Source: Oscillospiraceae bacterium
Lineage (GTDB): Bacteria > Bacillota > Clostridia > Oscillospirales > Ruminococcaceae
Reading direction: 5' to 3'
NCBI GenBank assembly: GCA_900768735.1
Contig: CAAGDZ010000335.1
Location: 1 to 5,371, forward strand
DNA: 5,371 nucleotides
Shown here: in pieces, positions 1 through 5,371 of the stretch
How positions within the stretch are numbered: position 1 is the first letter of the stretch
Layout: each line of letters opens with the position of its first letter
Notes under the pieces: generated by a model
Told to the model about the DNA's origin: nothing
What the model saw: the letters and a program-made list of their open reading frames with translations, nothing else
The model's database searches: none
Position numbers and translations under genes: made by a program

Positions 1-249
1 CGCTTTTCGCAGACCACGCTTGACCGACCGACAGACTATGCAAAGCTTGGCGAGGCGTTCGGCATAAGGACCTTTATAATAGATAAAAAGGCGGACTGCG
101 AGGAGATTTTAAGGCAGGCGCTCGAGGTGGCAAAGACTGCCCCCGTGCTTATTGAAGCGCGTATCGATAAGGATATAAACGTACTGCCGATGGTACCTGC
201 CGGCAAGTCGGTGACCGAGCCTATCCTTGAAATAGAGATAGATGATTGA
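1..249 (+). CDS. ilvB: Acetolactate (acetohydroxyacid) synthase large subunit, C-terminal end only (5' truncated by window)
   Basis: The first base opens an in-frame reading of 82 residues ending at TGA 247-249; the start and most of the gene lie upstream. The visible piece matches the tail of the ThDP-binding C-terminal domain of IlvB: RFSQTTLDRPTDYAKLGEAFG near the beginning, then VLIEARIDKD and the family signature VLPMVPAGKS at residues 61-70, followed by a short acidic tail. In the family this catalytic subunit uses ThDP, Mg2+ and FAD in the cytoplasm to condense two pyruvates to 2-acetolactate, or pyruvate with 2-oxobutanoate to 2-aceto-2-hydroxybutanoate. The regulatory subunit gene ilvN follows directly, which supports the assignment over other ThDP enzymes such as the catabolic AlsS, which has no regulatory partner. 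The catalytic glutamate and ThDP motif cannot be checked because they are outside the window. Confidence 0.93.
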   Translation, partial: RFSQTTLDRPTDYAKLGEAFGIRTFIIDKKADCEEILRQALEVAKTAPVLIEARIDKDINVLPMVPAGKSVTEPILEIEIDD

Positions 250-260
250 TAAAGGCACAG

Positions 261-266
261 GGAAGG
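261..266 (+). promoter_or_regulatory. Ribosome binding site, ilvN
   Basis: GGAAGG lies 14 bases before ATG 281 and downstream of the alternative ATG 242. It therefore favours the shorter IlvN, but the spacing is longer than ideal, so the start is not fully settled. Confidence 0.5.
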
Positions 267-280
267 ATGATTATAAAAAT

Positions 281-754
281 ATGACACAGCAAAACGTACT
301 TTCGGTACTTGTGGTAAACAGCATCGGCGTACTCGGCAGGGTTGCGGGTCTGTTCAGCCGCAGGGGATATAATATAAAGAGCCTTAACGTAGCGGAGACC
401 GAAAACCCCGAAATCTCCCGCATGACCATCGTAGCAGAGGGCGACGAGGCGGCGGTGGAGCAGGTGGTAAAGCAGCTTTTGAAGCTGTACGATGTATCAG
501 AAGTCAAGATACTGCGTGACGCGGTATGCCGCGAGCATATCATAGTGCAGGCAGGAAACTCGTCCGCGTCAAGACAGCCTATAATAGAGATAGCGAATCT
601 GTTCCGCGCGAAGGTGGTAAACGTAGGCGAGAGCAGCCTTATGCTGGAGCTTACCGGCGAGCCGGAGAAGATAAACTCGTTTATCGGACTGCTCCGACCC
701 TATCAGATAAAGAAGCTTGTACGCACGGGCATTTCCGCGCTTGAGCGAGACTGA
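281..754 (+). CDS. ilvN: Acetolactate synthase small (regulatory) subunit
   Basis: This encodes 157 residues, close to the usual length of about 160 for IlvN/IlvH. Residues 1-75 form an ACT domain (LSVLVVNSIGVLGRVAGLFS, then RRGYNIKSLNVAET and SRMTIVAEGDE); residues about 80-157 form the second small-subunit domain (REHIIVQAGN, FRAKVVNVG, LMLELTGEPEK). By alignment with E. coli IlvH, the valine-site residues N11, G14 and N29 correspond to N13, G16 and N31 here, so feedback inhibition by valine looks possible (inference). The subunit binds IlvB and raises its activity. I chose ATG 281 because it gives the standard family N-terminus and has GGAAGG at 261-266 upstream, although that spacing (14 bases) is long. 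An in-frame ATG at 242 would add 13 residues, MIDKGTGKDDYKN, and overlap the ilvB stop by 8 bases, but it has no clear ribosome binding site. The gene is co-transcribed with ilvB and cimA. Confidence 0.95.
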   Translation: MTQQNVLSVLVVNSIGVLGRVAGLFSRRGYNIKSLNVAETENPEISRMTIVAEGDEAAVEQVVKQLLKLYDVSEVKILRDAVCREHIIVQAGNSSASRQPIIEIANLFRAKVVNVGESSLMLELTGEPEKINSFIGLLRPYQIKKLVRTGISALERD

Positions 755-755
755 C

Positions 756-760
756 GAGGG
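756..760 (+). promoter_or_regulatory. Ribosome binding site, cimA
   Basis: GAGGG sits 7 bases before ATG 768, just after the ilvN stop. It fixes the cimA start at 768 rather than the in-frame ATG at 717, which lies inside ilvN and would add 17 residues without family similarity. Confidence 0.75.
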
Positions 761-767
761 ATTTTGT

Positions 768-2342
768 ATGAGCAGAACCGAGATATTCGATTCTACCCTG
801 CGTGACGGCGCACAGGGCGAGGGGATAAGCTTTTCGGTGAGTGACAAGCTGAAGATTTTTTCCGCGCTTGACAGCTTTGGTATCGACTATATCGAGGCGG
901 GCAACCCGTTTTCAAATCCGAAGGATTTAGAGTTCTTTTCGTCGGTGGGAAAGCTCTGCACCCACGCAAAGCCGGTAGCCTTCGGCTCGACCGCGCGAAA
1001 GGGGCTTAAAGCCGCCGAGGATGAAAACATAGCCGCGCTGATAAAGGCGGGGACAAGGCACACCGCCATATTCGGCAAGGCGTGGGATTTGCACGTTGAC
1101 TGCATACTCGGCGTGTCACTACAGGAAAACCTCGATATGATATATGACAGCATAAGCTACCTCAGGCAAAAGGGCAAGAGCGTGATATTTGACGCCGAGC
1201 ATTTTTTTGACGGGTACAAGGCGAACCCCGACTACGCGCTGTCAGTGCTGAAAACCGCGGAAAAGGCAGGTGCAGAGGTAATCTGCCTTTGCGATACAAA
1301 CGGCGGCAGCTTTCCCGAAGAGATAGCTTTGGCTGTAAAGGCGGTAAAAAAACAGCTCTCCGCGAAAATCGGCATACACTGCCACAACGACAACGGCTGC
1401 GCGGTAGCCGCGACCATGGCGGCGCACAAGGCGGGAGCAAGCCATATACAGGGCACGTTTATCGGTATCGGCGAAAGGTGCGGAAACGCGAACCTGTCCA
1501 CTATAATAGCAAACCTACAGCTTAAATGCGGGGAAAAGACGGTAAGCGCAGAGCAGCTTTCCCGCCTTACCGACACCGCAAGATATATAGCCGAGGTGGC
1601 GAATATAAAGCTGCCCGGCACTATGCCGTATGTCGGCAGCGGCGCGTTTTCGCACAAGGGCGGTATGCACGCGGACGGAGTTGCGAAAAATCCGGTGACC
1701 TTTGAGCATATCCCGCCGGAGACGGTAGGAAATGAGCGCAATCTGCTGTTGTCTGAGGTGTCGGGCAGAGCCGCTATTTTATCGGCGATAAAGAAGTTTG
1801 ACGGCAGTCTTACAAAGGACAGCCCCGAAACAAAGCGGATAACCGCAAGGCTCAAAGAGCTTGAACAGCACGGCTTTCAGTACGAAGCGGCGGCGGCAAG
1901 CTTTGATATGCTGGTACTGCGGGAGCTAGGTCGGTTCAAGCCGCATTTTCAGATAGAGTATTTTAAGATAATATCCTCAAGGCTGGAAACCGGAGTCACC
2001 GAAAAGGCGAGCGCGCTTATTAAAATAAATGTCGGCGACAGGCACGAGATAACCGCCGACGAGGGCGACGGCCCTGTAAACGCGATAGACAAGGCGCTTA
2101 GAAAGGCGCTTGAGGTATTTTACCCCGAGCTTAAAAATATGCACCTTGTCGATTATAAGGTAAGGGTAATTGACGCGGGCGGTTCTACCGCCGCCGTGAC
2201 CAGAGTGCTTATCGAAAGCACCGACGGCGACGATGTGTGGACGACGGTCGGCGTGTCAAACGATATTATAAACGCTAGCGTTGCGGCGCTAACCGATTCA
2301 TTAGAATATATGTTGCTGAAAACCGAACAGGATAAAAAATAA
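768..2342 (+). CDS. cimA: (R)-citramalate synthase
   Basis: This encodes 524 residues, the normal size for the bacterial citramalate synthase family related to LeuA. It condenses pyruvate and acetyl-CoA to (R)-citramalate, the first step of threonine-independent isoleucine synthesis. The DRE-TIM metallolyase barrel begins with FDSTLRDGAQGEG (R12 and D13 are the conserved catalytic/metal residues). DTNGG starts at D176, and the metal-binding HCHND follows at 204-208. GERCGNANL starts at residue 235 and HKGGMH at 296. DTNGG, rather than the DTVGY-type motif of 2-isopropylmalate synthases, argues for CimA over LeuA. From about residue 395 to 515 there is a LeuA-type dimerisation/regulatory domain (ALIKINVGDRHEITADEGDG, then a conserved W at 491 in DDVWTTVGVSNDIINAS), where the family usually binds isoleucine as feedback inhibitor. 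Neighbours ilvN and leuC fit this route. Arginine codons are notably AGG/CGG-rich (10 of 19), unlike leuC and leuD. Substrate choice is not proven by sequence alone. Confidence 0.9.
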   Translation: MSRTEIFDSTLRDGAQGEGISFSVSDKLKIFSALDSFGIDYIEAGNPFSNPKDLEFFSSVGKLCTHAKPVAFGSTARKGLKAAEDENIAALIKAGTRHTAIFGKAWDLHVDCILGVSLQENLDMIYDSISYLRQKGKSVIFDAEHFFDGYKANPDYALSVLKTAEKAGAEVICLCDTNGGSFPEEIALAVKAVKKQLSAKIGIHCHNDNGCAVAATMAAHKAGASHIQGTFIGIGERCGNANLSTIIANLQLKCGEKTVSAEQLSRLTDTARYIAEVANIKLPGTMPYVGSGAFSHKGGMHADGVAKNPVTFEHIPPETVGNERNLLLSEVSGRAAILSAIKKFDGSLTKDSPETKRITARLKELEQHGFQYEAAAASFDMLVLRELGRFKPHFQIEYFKIISSRLETGVTEKASALIKINVGDRHEITADEGDGPVNAIDKALRKALEVFYPELKNMHLVDYKVRVIDAGGSTAAVTRVLIESTDGDDVWTTVGVSNDIINASVAALTDSLEYMLLKTEQDKK

Positions 2343-2372
2343 CGGCTCAGCGGCAGGAAATAAACGAAAGGC

Positions 2373-2376
2373 AGGA
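2373..2376 (+). promoter_or_regulatory. Ribosome binding site, leuC
   Basis: AGGA in the 41-base cimA-leuC gap lies 7 bases before ATG 2384. Three in-frame ATGs occur close together (2384, 2390, 2396); the spacing best fits the first. I see no -35/-10 pair or terminator hairpin in this gap. Confidence 0.6.
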
Positions 2377-2383
2377 TTTACAC

Positions 2384-3640
2384 ATGGGCATGACAATGAG
2401 CCAGAAGATTTTGGCAAAGCACGCGGGACTTGACAGCGTGAGAGAGGGTCAGCTGATAAGGGCAAAGCTTGATATGGTGCTTGGTAATGATATTACAAGC
2501 CCCGTAGCAATCAACGAGTTCAACAAGGCGGGATTTTCGGGAGTATTCGACAAGGACAAGATTTCGCTTGTAATGGATCACTTCACCCCGAACAAGGACA
2601 TCAAGGCGGCTACCCAGTGCAAGCAGTGCCGCGACTTTGCAGGCAAGTACGACATTACAAATTATTTTGATGTAGGAGATATGGGTATAGAGCACGCTCT
2701 GCTCCCCGAAAAAGGACTGATAGGTCCCGGCGAGCTTTGTATCGGAGCGGACAGCCACACCTGCACCTACGGCGCACTCGGCGCGTTTTCAACGGGCGTA
2801 GGCTCTACCGATATGGCGGCGGGCATGGCGACCGGCGAGGCGTGGTTTAAAGTACCGGCGGCGATAAAATTCAACCTTACCGGCACGCTCGGAAAATATG
2901 TCACAGGCAAGGACGTAATCTTACATATCATAGGCATGATAGGCGTAGACGGCGCACTCTACAAGTCGATGGAGTTCACCGGCGAGGGACTGAAATCTCT
3001 CAGCATGGACGACAGACTCTGCATAGCTAATATGGCTATCGAGGCGGGCGCTAAGAACGGCATTTTTGAAGTAGACGACATCACCCTCGAATATGTGAAG
3101 GGCAGAGTAAACAGACCGTTTGAGTATTTTAAGGCGGACGAGGACGCGGTATACGCGCAGGTTATTGATATCGACCTTGGCACAGTAAAGCAGACGGTAG
3201 CTTTCCCGCATCTGCCGGAAAATACAAAGACGATTGACGAGATAACCGAGGATGTAAAGATAGACCAGGCGGTAATCGGCTCATGCACAAACGGCAGAAT
3301 TTCCGATATGCGTATAGCGGCGGAGATTTTAAAGGATAAGCACATAGCAAAGGGCGTAAGATGTATAGTTATACCCGGCACGCAGAGCGTGTATATGCAG
3401 TGCATAAAAGAGGGTCTGGCGGAGATATTCGTAAACGCGGGCTGCGTATTCTCTACCCCGACCTGCGGTCCGTGTCTTGGCGGACACATGGGCATACTTG
3501 CGGCGGGCGAGCGCGCGATTTCGACTACAAACCGCAACTTTGTCGGCAGAATGGGTCACGTTGACAGCGAGGTGTATCTCGCAAGCCCCGCAGTAGCGGC
3601 GGCAAGCGCGATTGCAGGCAAGATAACGGGTATAAAGTAA
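2384..3640 (+). CDS. leuC: 3-isopropylmalate / citramalate dehydratase large subunit (aconitase family)
   Basis: This encodes 418 residues, the length of the short clostridial/archaeal LeuC-HacA type (E. coli LeuC is about 465). With LeuD it forms a cytoplasmic [4Fe-4S] isomerase. The enzyme converts 2-isopropylmalate to 3-isopropylmalate, and in this context (R)-citramalate through citraconate to 3-methylmalate. The three cluster-ligand cysteines are visible: C301 in IGSCTNGR, and C361 and C364 in TPTCGPCLGGHMG. The conserved substrate-site segment GADSHTCTYGALGAF places D123-S124-H125-T126, followed by TGVGSTDMA; QCKQCRDFAGKY upstream is typical of this branch. All hallmark residues are intact. 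Homoaconitase belongs to the same branch and cannot be excluded by the large subunit alone, but the cimA and leuB neighbours make the branched-chain role far more likely. The stop codon is part of the ribosome binding site of the next gene. Arginine codons are almost all CGC/CGT/AGA, which suggests strong expression. Confidence 0.94.
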   Translation: MGMTMSQKILAKHAGLDSVREGQLIRAKLDMVLGNDITSPVAINEFNKAGFSGVFDKDKISLVMDHFTPNKDIKAATQCKQCRDFAGKYDITNYFDVGDMGIEHALLPEKGLIGPGELCIGADSHTCTYGALGAFSTGVGSTDMAAGMATGEAWFKVPAAIKFNLTGTLGKYVTGKDVILHIIGMIGVDGALYKSMEFTGEGLKSLSMDDRLCIANMAIEAGAKNGIFEVDDITLEYVKGRVNRPFEYFKADEDAVYAQVIDIDLGTVKQTVAFPHLPENTKTIDEITEDVKIDQAVIGSCTNGRISDMRIAAEILKDKHIAKGVRCIVIPGTQSVYMQCIKEGLAEIFVNAGCVFSTPTCGPCLGGHMGILAAGERAISTTNRNFVGRMGHVDSEVYLASPAVAAASAIAGKITGIK

Positions 3641-3642
3641 GG
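3638..3642 (+). promoter_or_regulatory. Ribosome binding site of the Dabb gene, overlapping the leuC stop codon
   Basis: TAAGG combines the leuC TAA stop (3638-3640) with the Shine-Dalgarno GG and lies 7 bases before ATG 3650. Terminating and initiating ribosomes would share the site, so translation of the Dabb gene is probably coupled to leuC. Confidence 0.6.
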
Positions 3643-3649
3643 TGCGGCT

Positions 3650-3961
3650 ATGGTAAAGCATATAATAATATGGAATTTAAAGTCCGAGCTTACCCCCGAG
3701 CAAAAGCAGGAGCGCAAGCAGCTTATCAAACAGGGGCTTGAGGGACTTAAAGGCAGGATAGACGGCCTTATTGATATAAAGGTGATAACCGATATACTCC
3801 CCTCGTCAAACGGCGACCTTATGCTTGACAGCACGTTTGAAAGCGCCGAGGCACTCAAAGGCTATTCGGTACACCCCGAGCACGTAAAGGTAGCCGACAG
3901 CACGGTAAGACCGTACACCGCAGAGAGAAAATGCGTTGATTTTGAAATACAGAAAGGATAA
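3650..3961 (+). CDS. Dabb-family (stress-responsive A/B barrel domain) protein between leuC and leuD
   Basis: This encodes 103 residues, the normal size for a single Dabb domain, a small dimeric alpha/beta barrel of ferredoxin-like fold. The features are the N-terminal strand MVKHIIIWNL, a charged helix (residues about 15-34, TPEQKQERKQLIKQGLEGL), the loop LKGRIDGLIDIKV, the strand GDLMLDSTF at 55-63, and the strongly conserved ALKGYSVHPEHVKV at 68-81 (Y72, H75, P76, H78), with a last strand CVDFEI. There is no signal peptide or membrane segment, so it should be cytoplasmic. Family members include plant and fungal stress proteins and the polyketide cyclase olivetolic acid cyclase; bacterial members mostly have no known function. 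The gene sits 9 bases after leuC and 5 before leuD, and its last codons carry the leuD ribosome binding site. A role linked to the LeuCD enzyme is therefore plausible, but that is inference from position only. No specific reaction can be assigned. Confidence 0.85.
   Translation: MVKHIIIWNLKSELTPEQKQERKQLIKQGLEGLKGRIDGLIDIKVITDILPSSNGDLMLDSTFESAEALKGYSVHPEHVKVADSTVRPYTAERKCVDFEIQKG
3953..3958 (+). promoter_or_regulatory. Ribosome binding site of leuD inside the end of the Dabb gene
   Basis: AAAGGA lies in the last two sense codons of the Dabb gene, is followed at once by its TAA stop, and is 8 bases before ATG 3967. Ribosomes finishing the Dabb gene would be next to the leuD start, which suggests translational coupling. 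Confidence 0.7.
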
Positions 3962-3966
3962 GACCA

Positions 3967-4446
3967 ATGAAAGCACACGGCATAGTACATAAATACGGCG
4001 ATAACGTGGATACCGATGTAATTATCCCCGCACGTTATCTTAACACCGCCGACCACAAGGAGCTTGCGAGCCACTGCATGGAGGACATCGACAAGGACTT
4101 TGTGAAGAATGTCAAGGACGGCGATATAATGGTAGCGAACATGAACTTCGGCTGCGGAAGCTCGCGCGAGCACGCGCCCATCGCTATCAAGGCAAGCGGA
4201 ATTTCCTGCGTAATAGCAAGCACCTTTGCGCGTATATTCTACAGAAACGCGATAAATATCGGCCTTGCGATACTCGAATGTGACGAGGCGGCAAAGGACA
4301 TTGACGCGGGCAACGAGGTAGAGGTTGACTTTGACACGGGTGTAATCACCAACATCACAAAGAACCGCACATATAAGGCAGAGCCGTTCCCCGAGTTTAT
4401 CAAGGATATTATAAACAAGGGCGGACTGCTGAACTCCCTTAAATAA
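3967..4446 (+). CDS. leuD: 3-isopropylmalate / citramalate dehydratase small subunit
   Basis: This encodes 159 residues, the length of the short clostridial/archaeal LeuD type (E. coli LeuD is about 200). It is the swivel domain that completes the LeuCD active site and contacts the substrate side chain. The motifs are intact: YGDNVDTDVIIPARYLNT at 10-27, the active-site segment FGCGSSREHAP at 61-71 (S65, S66, R67), and ASTFARIFYRNAINIGL at 84-100, a signature of the aconitase swivel domain. The C-terminus AEPFPEFIKDIINKGGLLN is also typical. Its partner leuC is separated from it by the Dabb gene, which is unusual because the two subunits are normally adjacent. Whether the complex prefers citramalate, isopropylmalate or both cannot be read from the sequence. 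Arginine codons contain no AGG or CGG, matching leuC. Confidence 0.94.
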   Translation: MKAHGIVHKYGDNVDTDVIIPARYLNTADHKELASHCMEDIDKDFVKNVKDGDIMVANMNFGCGSSREHAPIAIKASGISCVIASTFARIFYRNAINIGLAILECDEAAKDIDAGNEVEVDFDTGVITNITKNRTYKAEPFPEFIKDIINKGGLLNSLK

Positions 4447-4449
4447 GCC

Positions 4450-4947
4450 ATGAGGATTGATATAAGGCCGGCTGACCGCCCGGATATACCCGCCGTGTGC
4501 GGGGTCATAAACGACGCGTGGCGGGTCTGCTACAGCGGCATACTGCCCGATGATACTATAGAGCGGTACGCCGACAGGCGCGAACAGAGCCTTGAAAAGC
4601 TGTTTTCGGACGGCGGTACTGTGATGTTCGTACTCGAATGTGACAGGACGGTGCGTGCAGTCTGCACGGCGGTGCGGTGCAATAGCGGCAGATACCGCGG
4701 CTACGCCGATATAGTACAGCTTTATGTCGCGCCCGAGGACAGGCGCAAGGGGCACGGCAGAAAGCTGCTGTCCTACACGCTGAGAGCTTTAAGAGAAAAG
4801 GGATATAAAAACGCGGTGCTTTACTGTCCGGAAAGGAACGCGGCGGCAAGGCGGTTTTATGAAAAGTTCGGCTTTGAATTTGTAAAAAACGAGGAGAGCG
4901 ACGCTTTCCCCGATACGGAAATATCCGTGTACACTATAGAATTGTAA
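4450..4947 (+). CDS. GNAT-family N-acetyltransferase
   Basis: This encodes 165 residues, a full single GNAT domain. The start MRIDIRPADRPDIPAV is the usual first strand and helix of the fold. The acetyl-CoA pyrophosphate-binding motif A is LYVAPEDRRKGHGRKLL at 91-107, with R98-x-x-G101-x-G103. Motif B is NAAARRFYEKFGFEF at 130-144, where Y137 is the likely general acid. It has no membrane segment or signal peptide. The substrate is unknown: small-molecule amines, amino acids or protein N-termini are all possible, and nothing here decides between them. The ATG lies 3 bases after the leuD stop and has no recognisable Shine-Dalgarno sequence, so expression probably depends on ribosomes arriving from leuD. 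AGG and CGG make up 11 of 20 arginine codons, unlike leuC/leuD (1 of 17) but like cimA, which suggests weaker translation rather than foreign origin. It may be a passenger in the operon. Confidence 0.87.
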   Translation: MRIDIRPADRPDIPAVCGVINDAWRVCYSGILPDDTIERYADRREQSLEKLFSDGGTVMFVLECDRTVRAVCTAVRCNSGRYRGYADIVQLYVAPEDRRKGHGRKLLSYTLRALREKGYKNAVLYCPERNAAARRFYEKFGFEFVKNEESDAFPDTEISVYTIEL

Positions 4948-4959
4948 CTGAATTGTAAC
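4939..4959 (+). repeat. 10-base direct repeat at the GNAT/leuB junction
   Basis: GAATTGTAAC occurs at 4939-4948 and again at 4950-4959, one base apart (an 11-base period, about one helical turn). The first copy contains the last two sense codons and TAA stop of the acetyltransferase gene; the second would repeat GAA TTG TAA out of frame. It may be a small tandem duplication or a protein-binding site ahead of leuB. The repeat is plain in the sequence; its function is unknown. Confidence 0.8.
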
Positions 4960-4964
4960 ACATG

Positions 4965-4970
4965 AAAGGA
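4965..4970 (+). promoter_or_regulatory. Ribosome binding site, leuB
   Basis: AAAGGA lies 8 bases before ATG 4979. It is a strong independent site, identical to the leuD one, so leuB does not need coupling to the poorly initiated acetyltransferase gene upstream. Confidence 0.75.
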
Positions 4971-4978
4971 AAAAACCG

Positions 4979-5371
4979 ATGAACAAGAATATTGCGGTAA
5001 TCAAGGGTGACGGAATAGGCCCCGAGATAGTCACCGAGGCGATGAAGGTGCTTGACAAGGTGGCAGAAAAGTACGGTCACACCTTTAACTACACACAGCT
5101 TTTAATGGGCGGCTGCTCGATTGATGTAAACGGCGTACCCCTGACAGACGAAACAATCGCGGCGTGCAAGGCGTCAGACGCGGTGCTGATGGGTTCTATC
5201 GGCGGCGACACGACTACCTCACCGTGGTATAAGCTCCCCGCAAATCTCCGCCCCGAGGCGGGTCTGCTCGGCATACGCAAGGCGCTCGGACTTTTCGCAA
5301 ACCTGCGCCCCTGCGTGCTTTACTCCGAGCTTGCGGGCGCGTGTCCGCTCAAGGAGGAGATAAGCTCAAAG
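4979..5371 (+). CDS. leuB: 3-isopropylmalate / 3-methylmalate dehydrogenase, N-terminal part (3' truncated by window)
   Basis: The reading frame runs 131 codons to the window edge without a stop; the family length is about 355. LeuB is a cytoplasmic NAD-dependent beta-decarboxylating dehydrogenase. It oxidises 3-isopropylmalate to 2-oxoisocaproate (leucine), or here probably also 3-methylmalate to 2-oxobutanoate (isoleucine). The N-terminal motif is MNKNIAVIKGDGIGPEIV. DAVLMGSIGG follows at 67-76. The substrate-recognition helix is LRPEAGLLGIRKALGLFANLRP at 90-111, with E93, L96 and L97 at positions that read the alkyl side chain in LeuB, and R100 and R110 as malate-binding arginines. E and LL here match LeuB rather than isocitrate or tartrate dehydrogenases. 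The catalytic tyrosine, lysine and aspartates and the NAD-binding region are beyond the window. The gene closes the citramalate route begun by cimA. Confidence 0.94.
   Translation, partial: MNKNIAVIKGDGIGPEIVTEAMKVLDKVAEKYGHTFNYTQLLMGGCSIDVNGVPLTDETIAACKASDAVLMGSIGGDTTTSPWYKLPANLRPEAGLLGIRKALGLFANLRPCVLYSELAGACPLKEEISSK

Noticed and set aside
1232..1855. A 207-codon minus-strand open frame inside cimA, with a similar 192-codon one inside leuC (2959-3537).
   Set aside because: Both are shadows of well-supported genes, with no plausible start context or domain.
2343..2383. The 41-base cimA-leuC gap as a place for an internal promoter, terminator or attenuator.
   Set aside because: I see only the leuC ribosome binding site; there is no stable hairpin, T run or promoter pair.
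4271..4644. The 14-base string TACTCGAATGTGAC appears in leuD (4271-4284) and again in the acetyltransferase gene (4631-4644), exactly 360 bases apart and in the same codon phase.
   Set aside because: Both copies encode the same LECD residues with preferred codons, flanking sequence does not match, and the proteins are unrelated at these positions. Chance plus codon bias is the simplest explanation.
3862..4755. A 297-codon open frame on the minus strand across the Dabb end, leuD and most of the acetyltransferase gene.
   Set aside because: It is fully antisense to genes with clear family motifs, its translation resembles no family I recognise, and its composition (many Y, V, R, H) is what reverse reading of this codon usage gives.
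4913..4930. Inverted repeat near the end of the acetyltransferase gene: ACGGA and TCCGT arms around a 4-base loop, extendable by two pairs including one G-U.
   Set aside because: The stem is short, lies in coding sequence and is not followed by a T run, so it does not support a terminator. It could be a minor RNA hairpin at most.
4935..4940. TATAGA upstream of leuB as a possible -10 box for an internal promoter.
   Set aside because: No acceptable -35 element is seen at 16-18 bases upstream, and the site lies in coding sequence.
4450..4947. The acetyltransferase gene as a recent foreign insertion, because its arginine codons differ from leuC and leuD.
   Set aside because: cimA, a core gene of the same operon, shows the same AGG/CGG-rich usage, and ATA-rich isoleucine codons are common throughout. 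No insertion sequence or target duplication flanks the gene.

Overview
The window is a stretch of one tightly packed, all-plus-strand branched-chain amino acid operon. The order is ilvB (3' end only), ilvN, cimA, leuC, a Dabb-domain gene, leuD, a GNAT acetyltransferase gene, leuB (5' end only). Coding sequence covers nearly everything: the gaps are about 31, 13, 41, 9, 5, 3 and 31 bases. Both ends are cut, so the operon promoter, any leader or T-box, and the terminator lie outside the window. No RNA gene, mobile element, CRISPR array or convincing internal terminator is visible.

The organism looks like a Firmicute of class Clostridia, probably an Oscillospiraceae/Ruminococcus-type gut anaerobe. 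The reasons are the compact gene order, the short 418-residue LeuC and 159-residue LeuD of the clostridial/archaeal type, the two-domain CimA of about 525 residues, strong AAAGGA/GAGGG-type ribosome binding sites, a roughly balanced base composition, and heavy use of the isoleucine codon ATA. This placement is an inference from style and family type, not from a marker gene.

The layout reads as a route from pyruvate to isoleucine precursors. CimA condenses pyruvate with acetyl-CoA to (R)-citramalate. LeuC/LeuD isomerise it through citraconate to 3-methylmalate. LeuB oxidises and decarboxylates that to 2-oxobutanoate. Acetohydroxyacid synthase (IlvB/IlvN) then joins 2-oxobutanoate to pyruvate. 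The same LeuCD and LeuB, and the same IlvBN, can also serve leucine and valine synthesis. No leuA, ilvC, ilvD or ilvE is inside the window.

Two genes are not expected from the pathway. A 103-residue Dabb (dimeric alpha/beta barrel) protein is wedged between leuC and leuD, the two subunits of one enzyme, with its signals overlapping those of both neighbours. A 165-residue GNAT acetyltransferase sits 3 bases after leuD and before leuB. These two passengers, and a 10-base tandem repeat at the GNAT/leuB junction, are the points most worth following up. I did not find evidence of a wholly new system; the rest is an ordinary biosynthetic operon with intact motifs.
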